DNA of 64,000 bases from Ga0077536 sp943370145 (GCA_943370145.1 CALRPY020000012.1:23990-87989); one strand, 5' to 3'; shown: positions 26,332 through 34,939, counted from the stretch's first letter. Notes: a model not told the origin generated them from the letters alone. A program made the numbers and translations.

Positions 26332-27138
26332 ATGGACAGACCCGCGCCGCCCCAGGCCATCATCCGCGACCTCGCGACCGGCCAGGCCCTGCAGTGGCTG
26401 GCGCGTGCATGGCGCGACTTCCGGCGCAGTTCACTCATCGGCGCAGCGCACGGCGTGCTGCTCGCCACCTTCGGCCTGCTGTTGCTGCTCGTTGCCGGCA
26501 ATCGCTTCTGGCTGCTGGCCGGCGCCTTCTCCGGCTTCCTGCTCGTCGCGCCGGTGCTCGCCGTGGGCCTGTATGCGGTGAGCCGCGCACTGGAGCGCGG
26601 CGAGCCGGTCAGCTTCGCGCTCGTGCTGCGCACCTGGCTCAGCTGGCGGGGGCGCGAGCGCCACGACTGGCGGCTGGTGCGATTCGGTCTGCTGCTCGCG
26701 CTCGCCGGCACGGGCTGGGTGATGACCTCGGCGTCGCTGATCACGCTGTTCGCGCCGGCGCCGATTGCGAGCCCGCTCGACTTCCTGCACCACGTCGTGC
26801 TCGGGCGCGATCACTACCTGTTCGAAGCCTGGCTCGCGCTCGGGGGCGTGCTCGCCGCGCCGGTGTTCGCGTCCAGCGTGATCACCCTGCCGCTGCTGCT
26901 GGACCGGCGCATCGGCGTGCTCGACGCGGTGCTGACGAGCTGGCGCGCGGTGCTGGAGAACCCGCTGCCGCTCGCGGTGTGGGCGGGACTCATCATGGCC
27001 CTGACGACGCTCGGCCTCATGCCGCTGCTGCTCGGGCTTGTCGTCGTCGTGCCCCTGCTCGGCCACGCGAGCTGGCATGCCTATCGCGACACGGTGGATG
27101 CCTCCGCGCTGCCGATGCGTGACAACGGGGGCGCGTGA
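26332..27138 (+). CDS. DUF2189 integral membrane protein
   Basis: 268 aa with about six hydrophobic segments and the DUF2189 patterns RAWRDFRRSSLIGAAHG, LERGEPVSFA and LLGHASWHAYRDTVD. Function unknown. Its stop overlaps the next gene's ATG (TGATG), so it is in one transcript with the DUF2788 gene. A TAGACT hexamer at 26318-26323 is too near the ATG to be a normal -10 unless the message is nearly leaderless. Confidence 0.85.
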   Translation: MDRPAPPQAIIRDLATGQALQWLARAWRDFRRSSLIGAAHGVLLATFGLLLLLVAGNRFWLLAGAFSGFLLVAPVLAVGLYAVSRALERGEPVSFALVLRTWLSWRGRERHDWRLVRFGLLLALAGTGWVMTSASLITLFAPAPIASPLDFLHHVVLGRDHYLFEAWLALGGVLAAPVFASSVITLPLLLDRRIGVLDAVLTSWRAVLENPLPLAVWAGLIMALTTLGLMPLLLGLVVVVPLLGHASWHAYRDTVDASALPMRDNGGA

Positions 27139-27362
27139 TGCCCGGCACGATCCTCGGCTTCACCGAGGAGGAAATCGCGCGCTTCGGCCTCACCTTCGGC
27201 CTCGGCGCCTTCATGCTCTACATGCTGTTCATCATCGGGCAGCTGGCGTGGGAGTCGAAGGCCGGTCGCTTCGGCACCTTCGTGCTCTTCCTCGGCCTTG
27301 CCTTCGGCATGGTGGGCTTCATCGCGAAATTCGTGATCCAGTGGTTCATCGAGCGGCAGTGA
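27138..27362 (+). CDS. DUF2788 small membrane protein
   Basis: 74 aa with two transmembrane helices (FMLYMLFIIGQLAW and FVLFLGLAFGMVGFIAKFVIQWFIE). Matches the DUF2788 family by length and by the ESKAGRFGTFVLFLGL signature. The ATG at 27138 overlaps the preceding stop. Role unknown, but coupling to the DUF2189 protein suggests a shared membrane function. Confidence 0.82.
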   Translation: MPGTILGFTEEEIARFGLTFGLGAFMLYMLFIIGQLAWESKAGRFGTFVLFLGLAFGMVGFIAKFVIQWFIERQ

Positions 27363-27523
27363 GCTTCGCCTCTCCCGCATGCGGGCTGCCTGCTGGTCAC
27401 ATTTTTTCCAGCCGTTTCACATGAAGCCGTCGCTTGCCCTGTGATGAATGGCCGTCGTGACGGCAGGCTTTCGGAATAGCCACCGGGCAACGGTGTCCCG
27501 CGCTGCGCTCAGAGGGTCTGGGC

Positions 27524-27564
27524 GGAGAAAAGGTGTCAGATTTAAAATCTGACACCTTTTCTCC
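27524..27564. repeat. 41-nt perfect palindromic repeat (REP-like), copy 1
   Basis: Left arm GGAGAAAAGGTGTCAGATTT, one central A, then the exact reverse complement. Three more copies occur at 27680-27710, 28181-28215 and 37704-37744. Twenty paired bases make this capable of a cruciform or an RNA hairpin. Confidence 0.9.
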
Positions 27565-27658
27565 TTTCCTCGCCTCGATTTGGCAGCGGGCAAGCAGTTT
27601 CACAGCAACGGTCATGACGCGCGTGCATCACCCGCGCCTGTCGGGGAGCTTGGCCCCG

Positions 27659-27678
27659 CCCCCTCAGGCCTGAGGGGG
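27659..27678. repeat. 20-nt perfect palindrome beside REP copy 2
   Basis: CCCCCTCAGG followed directly by CCTGAGGGGG. It touches the second REP-like palindrome (27680) and could stack with it as a double hairpin. No adjacent U-tract, so a terminator role is not clear. Confidence 0.6.
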
Positions 27679-27679
27679 G

Positions 27680-27710
27680 AAAGGTGTCAGATTTCAAATC
27701 TGACACCTTT
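27680..27710. repeat. REP-like palindrome, copy 2
   Basis: AAAGGTGTCAGATTT, central C, AAATCTGACACCTTT. Core identical to copy 1; the outer base pairs are lost on the left side (GGGGGG instead of GGAGA). Confidence 0.88.
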
Positions 27711-27792
27711 TCTCCATCTGTTCGCGACGCGCGTGATGCCGCGCTTCACCTAGCCACGGGCAGTGTGCATCGTCCGTAGTGCTGGGGTATAG

Positions 27793-28083
27793 CCACCGAA
27801 CGCCGAGAACACCGAGGGGGAATGGCGTAGACAGATGACGCCCGGAACGCATTGCCGCAGCGGAGGCGCATCCATCAATTCACTGTTCTTCTCCGTGTCC
27901 TCCGTGCACTCCGTGGTGAAACCCGGCGTTGCCGCGGCAACAGACGCCGAATTTTGACCACGGAGCGCACGGAGGACACGGAGAAGACGCATTTTTCGAG
28001 CGTGGTCCGGGGCAAAGTTCATGCCTTCGACCGTTGGCTGAGCCTCACTCGAAAAATCTCGGTGTTCTCGGCGTTCTCGGTGG
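27793..28083. repeat. Nested inverted-repeat unit (about 290 nt)
   Basis: Outer arms: CCACCGAACGCCGAGAACAC... at 27793-27816 against its near reverse complement at 28058-28083. Inner arms: TTCTTCTCCGTGTCCTCCGT... at 27886-27917 against ACCACGGAGCGCACGGAGG... at 27957-27986. The loop holds a further palindrome GTTGCCGCGGCAAC at 27928-27941. The CACGGAG-type inner motif is a well-known dispersed bacterial intergenic repeat. No gene is supported inside. Confidence 0.8.
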
Positions 28084-28160
28084 CCCATCAAGGTCTGCAC
28101 CCCGGTACCCGCGTCCAAATGTGACCAAGACACAGCCCGGGGCGGGAGAGGCGAAGACCC
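27987..28160 (+). repeat. Composite dispersed repeat, copy A
   Basis: From the CGAGCGTGGTCCGGGGC block through CTCGGTGGCCCATCA and CGGGGCGGGAGAGGCGAAGAC. It matches, with many substitutions but the same order, 37770-37942. A shorter fragment beginning CTCGGTGGCCCATCAG lies at 28267-28330. Overlaps the right side of the nested inverted repeat. Confidence 0.75.
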
Positions 28161-28180
28161 GCGCCCGCGTGCCTCAGAAA

Positions 28181-28215
28181 GAAAAGGTGTCAGATTTGAA
28201 ATCTGACACCTTTTC
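28181..28215. repeat. REP-like palindrome, copy 3
   Basis: GAAAAGGTGTCAGATTT, central G, and the exact reverse complement (17-bp arms). Lies 21 bases after composite repeat copy A. From here to the DUF2490 stop at 28358 I see no gene. Confidence 0.88.
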
Positions 28216-28357
28216 TCGGCTCTGGACCCTGCAGAGGCCGTCTGAACGCAGCGCGGGACACAGTTGCTCGGTGGCCCATCAGCACGCAAGCCGCAGGCAC
28301 CAGAGTCCGAATATGACCAGGAGACAGCGCGCGCGGGTGAGGGGGGCCTCGACCGTA

Positions 28358-29068
28358 TCAGGGCGTGAGCACGATCCCCAGCGAAAGAATATGGTTCATC
28401 CGGTCGTCCCGTTCCGGGCGGCCGGTGAACTGGTTGAGGTAGCCGATCTCCGCGCGCGCGGTCGGCGCGAGCTGGTATGCGAAGCCGGCAAACAGACGGT
28501 TCTGGTCGAAGCCGCTCGCGGCGCCGGCGCCAGTGTCGTTGAAGTTCACGAAGACCTCGTCCTGCAGCACCAGTGACCAGGGCCCGCGGAGCGGGTGCTG
28601 GCCGCGCAAGAGCTGGCGCAGTCGCCAGCCGGCGTCGCTGCTGTCCTCGACGAGACGCTGTTCCAGCCGGCTGCGCGTGCTGAAGGCGAAACCCGCCAGC
28701 GGCTGCGCGGCGGACCAGGTCAGCTGCTGCCAGGGCCGGTGTTCGCCGGTGCTGCGGCCCCGGATGGGGTCGGTGTCGATCCACGCGTAACCCGCCCACA
28801 GCGCGAGCCGCGGCGTCAGGTCGTAGCCGAGGCCAGGTCGCAGGATATGCTGCTGGTGACGCGACGCGTCGTCATCGAAACGTATCTGCCCCTCGAGCCA
28901 GTAGCGCATCCGCGAGGGCTGTTCCGTCGCGCCGGCGGGCCAACGGCCGATCGTCGTGAACGCGAGCCACAGTTGAGAATCCTCCTCGAACTCGGCACGG
29001 GCGCCGACGCAGGCGGCGCACAGGAGCAGGAGGAAAGGCCAGCGCTGGAACAGGCGGATGCGGGGCAT
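28358..29068 (-). CDS. DUF2490 family outer-membrane protein
   Basis: 236 aa with a signal peptide (RWPFLLLLCAACVGARA) and the DUF2490 pattern: EEDSQLWLAFTTIGRW, RYWLEGQIRFDDDASRHQQHILRPGLGYDLTPRLALWAGYAWI, RLEQRLVEDSSDAGWRLR and a C-terminal strand-rich region. Predicted small beta-barrel of unknown function. It follows azoR on the same strand after 12 bases and may be cotranscribed with it. Confidence 0.85.
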   Translation of the reverse strand: MPRIRLFQRWPFLLLLCAACVGARAEFEEDSQLWLAFTTIGRWPAGATEQPSRMRYWLEGQIRFDDDASRHQQHILRPGLGYDLTPRLALWAGYAWIDTDPIRGRSTGEHRPWQQLTWSAAQPLAGFAFSTRSRLEQRLVEDSSDAGWRLRQLLRGQHPLRGPWSLVLQDEVFVNFNDTGAGAASGFDQNRLFAGFAYQLAPTARAEIGYLNQFTGRPERDDRMNHILSLGIVLTP

Positions 29069-29080
29069 CCGCCTACCGTG

Positions 29081-29710
29081 TCAGAAACGCCCGGCCAGCT
29101 CAACCGCGGCGGACTTCGCCGCGGCGAGCGTCTGCGCGGCCTCGTCCGGCGCCGCCGCCGTCGGTGCACAGGCAATCGCGTGCTGCTCCGTGATGCCGAC
29201 GAATTTCAGGATCCATTCCAGATAGGGCTTCTGGAAGTCGATCGCCTCCGCGCCCGAGCCCGCCCCGTAGGCGCCGGCACTCGAATGCACGAGCAGCGCG
29301 CGCTTGCCGTTCACGAGCCCGAAGTAGCCCTGCTCCGGCGTCCAGCCAAAGGTCTGGCCGGGCTGGGACAGCACGTCGATGTAGTGCTTCAGCGCGTAGG
29401 GAATGCCGAAATTCCACATCGGCGTGCTGATGACATAGCGGTCGAAGGATTTGAAATGGTCCGCAATCTCGACCACCTGCCGCCACGCGGCGACCTGGGC
29501 GTCGTCCTGTGCCACACCGTGGAGCACGGCGTACTTCGCATCGAGCAGCGTGCCGTTGAAGGCGGGCAGACGCGCCTGCCAGACGTCCAGGGTCTCGACA
29601 GTCGCGCCCGGGTTGGCGGCGCGCCAGGCGTCGATGAAGGCGGTGGCGACCGCAAGCGAGCCGGAACGGTCGCCGCGGGGCGACGCCGAGATGTGCAGCA
29701 GGCGTGACAT
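29081..29710 (-). CDS. azoR: FMN-dependent NADH:azo/quinone reductase AzoR
   Basis: 209-aa flavodoxin-fold enzyme reducing quinones and azo bonds by two electrons. Shows the N-terminal phosphate-binding SASPRGDRSGSLAVATAF, the FMN motif STPMWNFGIPYALKHYIDVLSQPGQTF, and VHSSAGAYG. ATG at 29710 with GGGG a few bases upstream. Downstream of the LLM monooxygenase gene (180-base gap) and upstream of the DUF2490 gene. Confidence 0.93.
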   Translation of the reverse strand: MSRLLHISASPRGDRSGSLAVATAFIDAWRAANPGATVETLDVWQARLPAFNGTLLDAKYAVLHGVAQDDAQVAAWRQVVEIADHFKSFDRYVISTPMWNFGIPYALKHYIDVLSQPGQTFGWTPEQGYFGLVNGKRALLVHSSAGAYGAGSGAEAIDFQKPYLEWILKFVGITEQHAIACAPTAAAPDEAAQTLAAAKSAAVELAGRF

Positions 29711-29890
29711 GGGGGAACTCCTAGTCGTTGTAATCGGGGTGCAAGGCAACAGTCGCGCGCGCCAGGGACAGGCCTCGCGCCCAGTACGCCGGCCGGCTGT
29801 AATCGGACTGCTGGCGGGACGACGCGCGCCGTCCCCGGGAACGGGCCGGCGTGGCCATGGTCGGCCGCGCCGGCGGGCGTGGATTCTCGG

Positions 29891-31036
29891 TCAGGCGGCC
29901 ACGCGCACGTCCAGCGGACGCGGGTTCAGCGCCTGCAGCGCGGGCATCACCTCCTTCGCGAACAGGGTCATGCTCTTCTCGGCGGCCGCCATCGGCATGC
30001 TGCCGTACTTGAAGATGAACATGATCTCGTCCGTGCCGAACATCTCGGCGAGCTCGCTCGCGCGGCGGATCACCTGGTCCGGCGTGCCCCACGGGTGCGA
30101 ATTGAAGAAGCCGCGCAGGAAGGGCGTTGGATCGGCGCTGAGCGCCTTCTGCATGATGCCGTAGGACTCGTAGCCCTTGATGCCGCCGAGGTGGCTGCCA
30201 CGCAGCTCGTAGTGGCGCAGCGCCGAGTCCGCGTATTCGACCATGTACTGCTCGGCGCCGCGGCGCGCCGCTTCCTCGGTTTCCGCGACATAAGTCCACA
30301 ACGCGAGCTTGGTCTTGCTCGGCGCGTAGCCGGCGGCCTGGTGCATCTGTGCGTAGCGGCGCGCGGTTTCGAGGCCGAGTTCGAGCGTCGTGGTCGGGAT
30401 CACGAGCGGGCGCACGTTGTGCCTCGCAATGAGGTCTACCGTGTCGTTGGTGCCGCCGGCGCACCACAGGTTGGCGCTGAGATCCCGGTCCGGCTGCGGG
30501 CGCAGTTTCAGGCCCTTGATCCGGTAATGCTTGCCCTCGAAGTCGCACTTGCCGGTTTCGAGCAGCATGCGCAGCACCTGCAGCGACTCGTCGAAGCGCT
30601 CGCGCGCCTCGGTCTGGTCGATCCCCAGGCCCTCGTACTCGCGGCGGCCGAGCCCGCGGCCTACGCCGCAGATGATCTCGCGGTTCGGCCCGAGGAAGGT
30701 GTCGAGCATGTTCACGTCTTCGGCCACGCGCACCGGGTTGTGCCACGGCAGCACGGTCACCATCGTGCCGAGGTCCACGCGCTTGGTGATCCCGGCGATG
30801 TAGGTCAGGTACTGCAGCGGGTTCGTGACCATCGTGTAGGGCGTGAAGTGATGCTCGATGGTCCACACTGCGTCGAAGCCGGTGTCGTCGGCGATGCGCG
30901 CGATGTCGATTTCCTCGCGGAAGACGTCGCGATCGGCGCGCGGCGGATGCGCCGCGACCTGATCGCCGCGCTCCTCGGCCTCGTAACGATCCCAGTCGGT
31001 GTAGTTCTGGTTGAAGATGGTGGCGCCTACGCGCAT
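29891..31036 (-). CDS. LLM-class flavin-dependent oxidoreductase (bacterial luciferase-like)
   Basis: 381-aa TIM-barrel monooxygenase-like protein. Visible features: EIDIARIADDTGFDAVWTIEHHFTPYTMVTNPLQYLTYIAG, GTMVTVLPWHNPVRVAEDVNMLD, ICGVGRGLGRREYEGLGID and a C-terminal FGTDEIMFIFKYGSMP. Family members use FMNH2 or F420 to oxidise small molecules. ATG at 31036 gives MRVGATIFNQNYTDWDRYE and is preceded by a GGAGAGAG ribosome site. The frame extends farther upstream, but without family-like sequence. Confidence 0.9.
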   Translation of the reverse strand: MRVGATIFNQNYTDWDRYEAEERGDQVAAHPPRADRDVFREEIDIARIADDTGFDAVWTIEHHFTPYTMVTNPLQYLTYIAGITKRVDLGTMVTVLPWHNPVRVAEDVNMLDTFLGPNREIICGVGRGLGRREYEGLGIDQTEARERFDESLQVLRMLLETGKCDFEGKHYRIKGLKLRPQPDRDLSANLWCAGGTNDTVDLIARHNVRPLVIPTTTLELGLETARRYAQMHQAAGYAPSKTKLALWTYVAETEEAARRGAEQYMVEYADSALRHYELRGSHLGGIKGYESYGIMQKALSADPTPFLRGFFNSHPWGTPDQVIRRASELAEMFGTDEIMFIFKYGSMPMAAAEKSMTLFAKEVMPALQALNPRPLDVRVAA

Positions 31037-31274
31037 GGCAACTCTCTCCCCTGGGTGCTGGGCCGGGCGCACCGTGGCGCATCCGGCCGGTGATTCGTAG
31101 GTCGACTGAACCGCCCGTGGCGAGGCGGGCGATCCGCTGTGCCTCAACGCGCCCGCGGGACTGCGGCCCTCGGGACGCGGCGGCTCTTGCCTGAACATCG
31201 CACGACTTCGCCGCCGGGTTTCTTGATCTGCCTCAGGTGCGGTGGCATGTGCGCTGCGGCATAGGCGCCGGACG

Positions 31275-31931
31275 CTACGCCATCAGCGCCGCCGCGAGTC
31301 CTGCATGCCCGAGGCAGGCGCCCGCCGCCATTTCGATGGCGACGAAAATGGCTTCCGCGATGGCTTCCTTCGACGAGCCGCCGGCGAGCGCCTGCTGGAC
31401 CGTGCGCTCGATCGTGTACGGGCAGCGCAGGTTGTGCGCGCAGGCCACGGCGACCAGCGTCTTCAGCCGGGTGTCGAGTTCGCCGGGCGCGAAGGCCGCT
31501 TCCTGCAACGCGCCGTAGCCGCGCATCGCGGCCGGGGCGCCTGCGCCGAGCCGCTCGAGCGGTGATGCGCTGCCCGGCGTGTAGAACCCGTCGACGCTTT
31601 CACCGTCGAGCAGGCGCAGTGCGATGGCCGCGTGCGCGAGCGGCGCCTGCGCGGCCACCGCGATCGCGACCCACACGGCCTCCGTCAACGCGGCGCGCGT
31701 TGCGCCGGCCTGCGTCGCGAGGCCGTGGTGATAATCGATGCAATAGGGGCAGCGCAGGACGTGGGCGCAGCCAAAGGCAATGACCTCCTTTTCCTGCACC
31801 GTCAGCGCGCCGGGGGCGAAGGCGCCACCGGCCAGCGCCTGGAAGCCTTTGAGGGCCTCTGGCGCCCACTGCGCGAACAGCGCGGTCTTCGCGAGGTGGC
31901 TGGCGCTGCACAGGGAATCGATCTTGCTCAT
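31275..31931 (-). CDS. Carboxymuconolactone decarboxylase (CMD/AhpD-like) tandem-domain protein
   Basis: About 218 aa with two CMD domains. The first has the AhpD-type redox motif C61-P-Y-C64-x3-H68. The second has CPYTIERT, lacking the second cysteine and the histidine, so only one active site is likely. CMD proteins act as lactone decarboxylases or peroxide-linked disulfide reductases; the CxxC points to the latter. ATG at 31931 (MSKIDSL) is preferred; an ATG at 31949 adds six residues. Confidence 0.82.
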   Translation of the reverse strand: MSKIDSLCSASHLAKTALFAQWAPEALKGFQALAGGAFAPGALTVQEKEVIAFGCAHVLRCPYCIDYHHGLATQAGATRAALTEAVWVAIAVAAQAPLAHAAIALRLLDGESVDGFYTPGSASPLERLGAGAPAAMRGYGALQEAAFAPGELDTRLKTLVAVACAHNLRCPYTIERTVQQALAGGSSKEAIAEAIFVAIEMAAGACLGHAGLAAALMA

Positions 31932-32021
31932 GGCGGTGGATCCGGACATTTGAAAAGTGCCCGATGCTCACCGATACCGTGCGCGCTGTACAGGCCCGCC
32001 CCCAGCACGACGCGCCGGCCA

Positions 32022-32417
32022 TCAGTCGCAGCGAATGCCGTCCGGCCCGGGCAGCGGACGTTCCGCAAGATGCGCCGCGCGTTCGCGCGCGAGGCGCGCG
32101 CCGAAGGCTGCATGGCAACGCGCGGTCGTCTCGCCGAAACAGACGCTCGGATCGTCATGGTGGCAGGGAAACGCGGCGGCGAGCGCCGCGTCGCGAAAGC
32201 CGAGCCACGCGGCGCGTGCCCGCTCGAGCGCCGCGAGCGCGTTCGGATCGGATGCGCTGCGCGCACGCGCCGCCTGTTCGGCCGCGGCGAGTTCGCGCTC
32301 CGCGCGTTCGGCATCGAGGGTCGCGCAGAGGTTGCGATCGATCGTGGTCCCGTCGGGCACGCAGTCGACAGCCGCCGACGGGCCGCCGATGCCGAGCGCA
32401 CCGGCGGCGATCGCCAT
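32022..32417 (-). CDS. LprI-like (DUF1311) secreted cysteine-rich protein
   Basis: 131 aa: N-terminal signal-like segment (MAIAAGALGIGGPSAAVDC) and a DUF1311/lysozyme-inhibitor LprI-like core with WLGFRDAALAAAF, several paired cysteines and a C-terminal RLARERAAHLAER. Periplasmic location inferred. Starts 75 bases after the amidase stop on the same strand; its frame continues upstream over the amidase end, but the ATG at 32417 is better placed for secretion. Confidence 0.65.
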   Translation of the reverse strand: MAIAAGALGIGGPSAAVDCVPDGTTIDRNLCATLDAERAERELAAAEQAARARSASDPNALAALERARAAWLGFRDAALAAAFPCHHDDPSVCFGETTARCHAAFGARLARERAAHLAERPLPGPDGIRCD

Positions 32418-32491
32418 TCGCAGCCAATGGAAGGGTGCCCGGTGCCGGGCACCCTCCGCGAGTGGCGGGCAACCCGCGCGCGAGATCGCGC

Positions 32492-34246
32492 TCAGGCCGC
32501 GCACGCGAGGGCGGGCGCCGGCCGGCGCCGCCGTCGCCACGCCAGCGGCACGATGGCGCTCGCCAGCAGCGGCAGTGCGGCGGGCACGGGCACCGGGGCC
32601 GGTGCGATCAGGGCCGGCGTCAGGCGATATTGCGTGGCCTGTTCATAGTCGAACGCGTAGGCGAGCAACGCCGCTTCGGACCACTGCTTCCCGACGAAGA
32701 TCAGGCTGAAGGGCGAGCCGTCGTCATAGTAGCCACCGGACACCGTCACGCCGGGCACGCCCAGGATGTTGATCTCCGACACCGTGGTGGCGCCGATGCT
32801 CGTCCCGCCCGTCGCGCCTTCGGGGAGATCGGGCACGGGCCTGATCGCCTGCGGGAAGAACAGGCCGTCGAGGTCATTCGCATCCAGCACGCTGTTGAAC
32901 AGCGAAAGCAGCTGGCCCTTGTGCAGGAAGACCGCGTCGATGTTCGGCGGCGTGTCGGGATCGGCGAACTCGAGCGGGAAACGCGTCGGCGTCGTCGCGA
33001 AGGACTCACCCGGATCGAAGGGCGACACGCCGAGGAGACCGAGCGCCGCAATCGAGCTGATGCCGTTCTCCGCCGCAAGCTCGTTCGCGACCATGCTCGG
33101 CCCCATGCGCTCGAGCCACTTTTCAAAGTAGTACGGATCCGACGCCGCCGCGCTGGGCGCGGCCGCGCGCAGCGCGCTGAAGTTCGTGCTGGCGAAGGGG
33201 TCGTCGACGAAGACGGCGCCCTGCGTCGCCATCTCGTCGATCGCGCGCGCGTAGAGGCCCTGCGTCAACGGATCCAGCGTGATGCCGCTGCGCCAGCCGG
33301 TGCCCAGCAGGCCAAAGCGCTTGCCCTGCAGTGCCGTGTCCGACAGCAGGCTGGTGTAGCCGCCCTCCGGCATGTTCCCCACTGAAGCCAGCGTCTTTTC
33401 GTCTTCCAGCGTGTAGCCGGCCATGACGTCGAGCATCACCGCCGCGTCGTACACCGTGCGCGCGTGCGGGCCGGCGACGTCGCGGTCCGCACCGCGCAAC
33501 GGCGCGATGCCCGCATTCGGCACGAGGCCGAAAGTCGTCTTCACGCCGACGAGGCTGTGCGCCGCCGCCGGGTTCTGGATCGAGCCGCCGGTTTCCTCGG
33601 CGGTGCCAATCACCGCGAAGCTGCCCGCGACCGCCATCGCCGTGCCCGAGCTGCTGCCGCCCGGCTGCAGCGTGCGGTCGTACGCGTTGTAGGTCGGACC
33701 GTCCCAGCTCGTGTTCGCATTGTTGCCGCTGCGGCTGAACTCGGGGATGTTCGTCTTGCCGATGATCACCGCGCCCGCCTCGCGCAGGCGCCGCACGAGC
33801 GGGGCATCGGTCTCGGGGATCAGGTCCACGCCGCCAGTGCCGCTGTAGAAGCGGTCGTAGCCGGCGGTCGAAGGCAGTCCCGCGACGTCCATCGCCTCCT
33901 TGATCACGATCGGCACGCCGTGCAGCGGCGAGCGCGGCCCGGTCAGCGCGTATTCGGCGTCCAGCGCCGCCGCTTCGGCGGCCGCGTTCGGGTTGAAGAA
34001 CGTGAACGCGTTGTAGTTCGCCTCGTAGGCGTTGATGCGCGCCATGTGCGCGTTGTACAGGTCCACGACGGAGAACGAGTTGGCCGCGAGCCCCGCCTCG
34101 ATGTCTGAAATCGTGATGTCGACGATGTCGAGCGCGCGCGCCGCCGGCGCGCAGGCCAGCGCAACGCTGAGCGCGACGATCCGCCAGCGGTGCCCGACGC
34201 CGCGTGCCGCTCGTGTGATGGTGTCTGGTCGAACCTCGGAATTCAT
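32492..34246 (-). CDS. Amidase-signature hydrolase with VPxPA/PEP-CTERM-like sorting tail
   Basis: 584 aa. N-terminal signal peptide (IVALSVALACAPAARA), then an amidase-signature domain with the Ser-cisSer-Lys triad: Lys in VPIVIKEAMDV, GGSSSGTA, and nucleophile Ser in EETGGSIQNPAA. The last about 36 residues read VPVPAALPLLASAIVPLAW followed by RRRRR: a proline-rich motif, one hydrophobic helix and an arginine cluster, as in exosortase-sorted PEP-CTERM/VPLPA-CTERM proteins. An exported, surface-processed amidase is inferred. ATG at 34246 follows AAAGGAGG. Confidence 0.88.
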   Translation of the reverse strand: MNSEVRPDTITRAARGVGHRWRIVALSVALACAPAARALDIVDITISDIEAGLAANSFSVVDLYNAHMARINAYEANYNAFTFFNPNAAAEAAALDAEYALTGPRSPLHGVPIVIKEAMDVAGLPSTAGYDRFYSGTGGVDLIPETDAPLVRRLREAGAVIIGKTNIPEFSRSGNNANTSWDGPTYNAYDRTLQPGGSSSGTAMAVAGSFAVIGTAEETGGSIQNPAAAHSLVGVKTTFGLVPNAGIAPLRGADRDVAGPHARTVYDAAVMLDVMAGYTLEDEKTLASVGNMPEGGYTSLLSDTALQGKRFGLLGTGWRSGITLDPLTQGLYARAIDEMATQGAVFVDDPFASTNFSALRAAAPSAAASDPYYFEKWLERMGPSMVANELAAENGISSIAALGLLGVSPFDPGESFATTPTRFPLEFADPDTPPNIDAVFLHKGQLLSLFNSVLDANDLDGLFFPQAIRPVPDLPEGATGGTSIGATTVSEINILGVPGVTVSGGYYDDGSPFSLIFVGKQWSEAALLAYAFDYEQATQYRLTPALIAPAPVPVPAALPLLASAIVPLAWRRRRRPAPALACAA

Positions 34247-34690
34247 CAAACCCTCCTTTGGCGCGTGCCGCGGCTTGTGGATGCGCCAAATCTCCGCATT
34301 GCGCCGCGTGTGCGCCTCGAACCTCGATGCCTAGAAACCGCCGTCGCGTCGCGACGGCTCGCTTGTGGGAGAGCAAGAAATCCGCCAGTTTGCTGCGGTG
34401 AAGCAATTCAGGGGCTTGCGTTGCCGGGAGACGGCGCGTGACCGAACCGCGTGCCCGGTCTCCGTGCGCCAGCGGTGCTGGTGCGCTGAAATGCAACGTC
34501 GATCCGAAGCGACCCGCCGGGCATGCGGCGTCTCGCATGACAGGTGTACGCCCCGCTTCCGATCGCACGCATCGTCCTGGACACGACTGCTGCACCAGTA
34601 CTGGCAGCCCGATGGCATCACCCGTCGCGCATCCACTAGACTCGGTCGGCAGGCACCATCGACACCGCCATCGACCCGCAAGGAGCCGTC
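34247..34690. other. Gene-free interval upstream of amidase and DUF1272 genes
   Basis: 444 bases between divergent genes. Every open frame here is of shadow type. It holds an inverted repeat CCGTCGC-GTC-GCGACGG at 34341-34357 and a TAGACT at 34637-34642 that could be the -10 of the DUF1272 gene. Nothing else recognised. Confidence 0.55.
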
Positions 34691-34939
34691 ATGCTCGAAC
34701 TGCGCCCGAACTGTGAATGCTGCGATCGTGATCTGCCGCCGACTGCGGCCGATGCGCGCATCTGTTCCTTCGAATGCACGTTCTGCGCGCGCTGCGCGGA
34801 CACGGTGCTCGGCGGCCGTTGCCCCAATTGCGGCGGTGAACTGCTGCCGCGGCCGCGCCGGCCCAGCGAGAAGCTGGCGGCCGCGCCGGCGTCCACGCGC
34901 CGCGTGTCGAGGTCGACGGGCTGCGCCCCGCCCGCGTGA
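34691..34939 (+). CDS. DUF1272 zinc-ribbon-like small protein
   Basis: 82 aa with eight cysteines in the first 60 residues: CECCDRDLP, CSFECTFCARC and CPNCGG, the DUF1272 pattern. Probably binds two zinc ions. Function unknown. Overlaps the start of the glycosylase gene (GTGA), so the two are coupled. Confidence 0.88.
   Translation: MLELRPNCECCDRDLPPTAADARICSFECTFCARCADTVLGGRCPNCGGELLPRPRRPSEKLAAAPASTRRVSRSTGCAPPA

Noticed and set aside
27750..28799. 349-aa minus-strand open frame through the repeat island
   Set aside because: Its sequence is translated repeats (VSDFKSDTF-like and TEDTEK-like strings) plus a shadow of the DUF2490 gene.
34341..34357. CCGTCGC-GTC-GCGACGG inverted repeat as a terminator
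   Set aside because: No transcript end lies beside it in either direction; kept only as a note.
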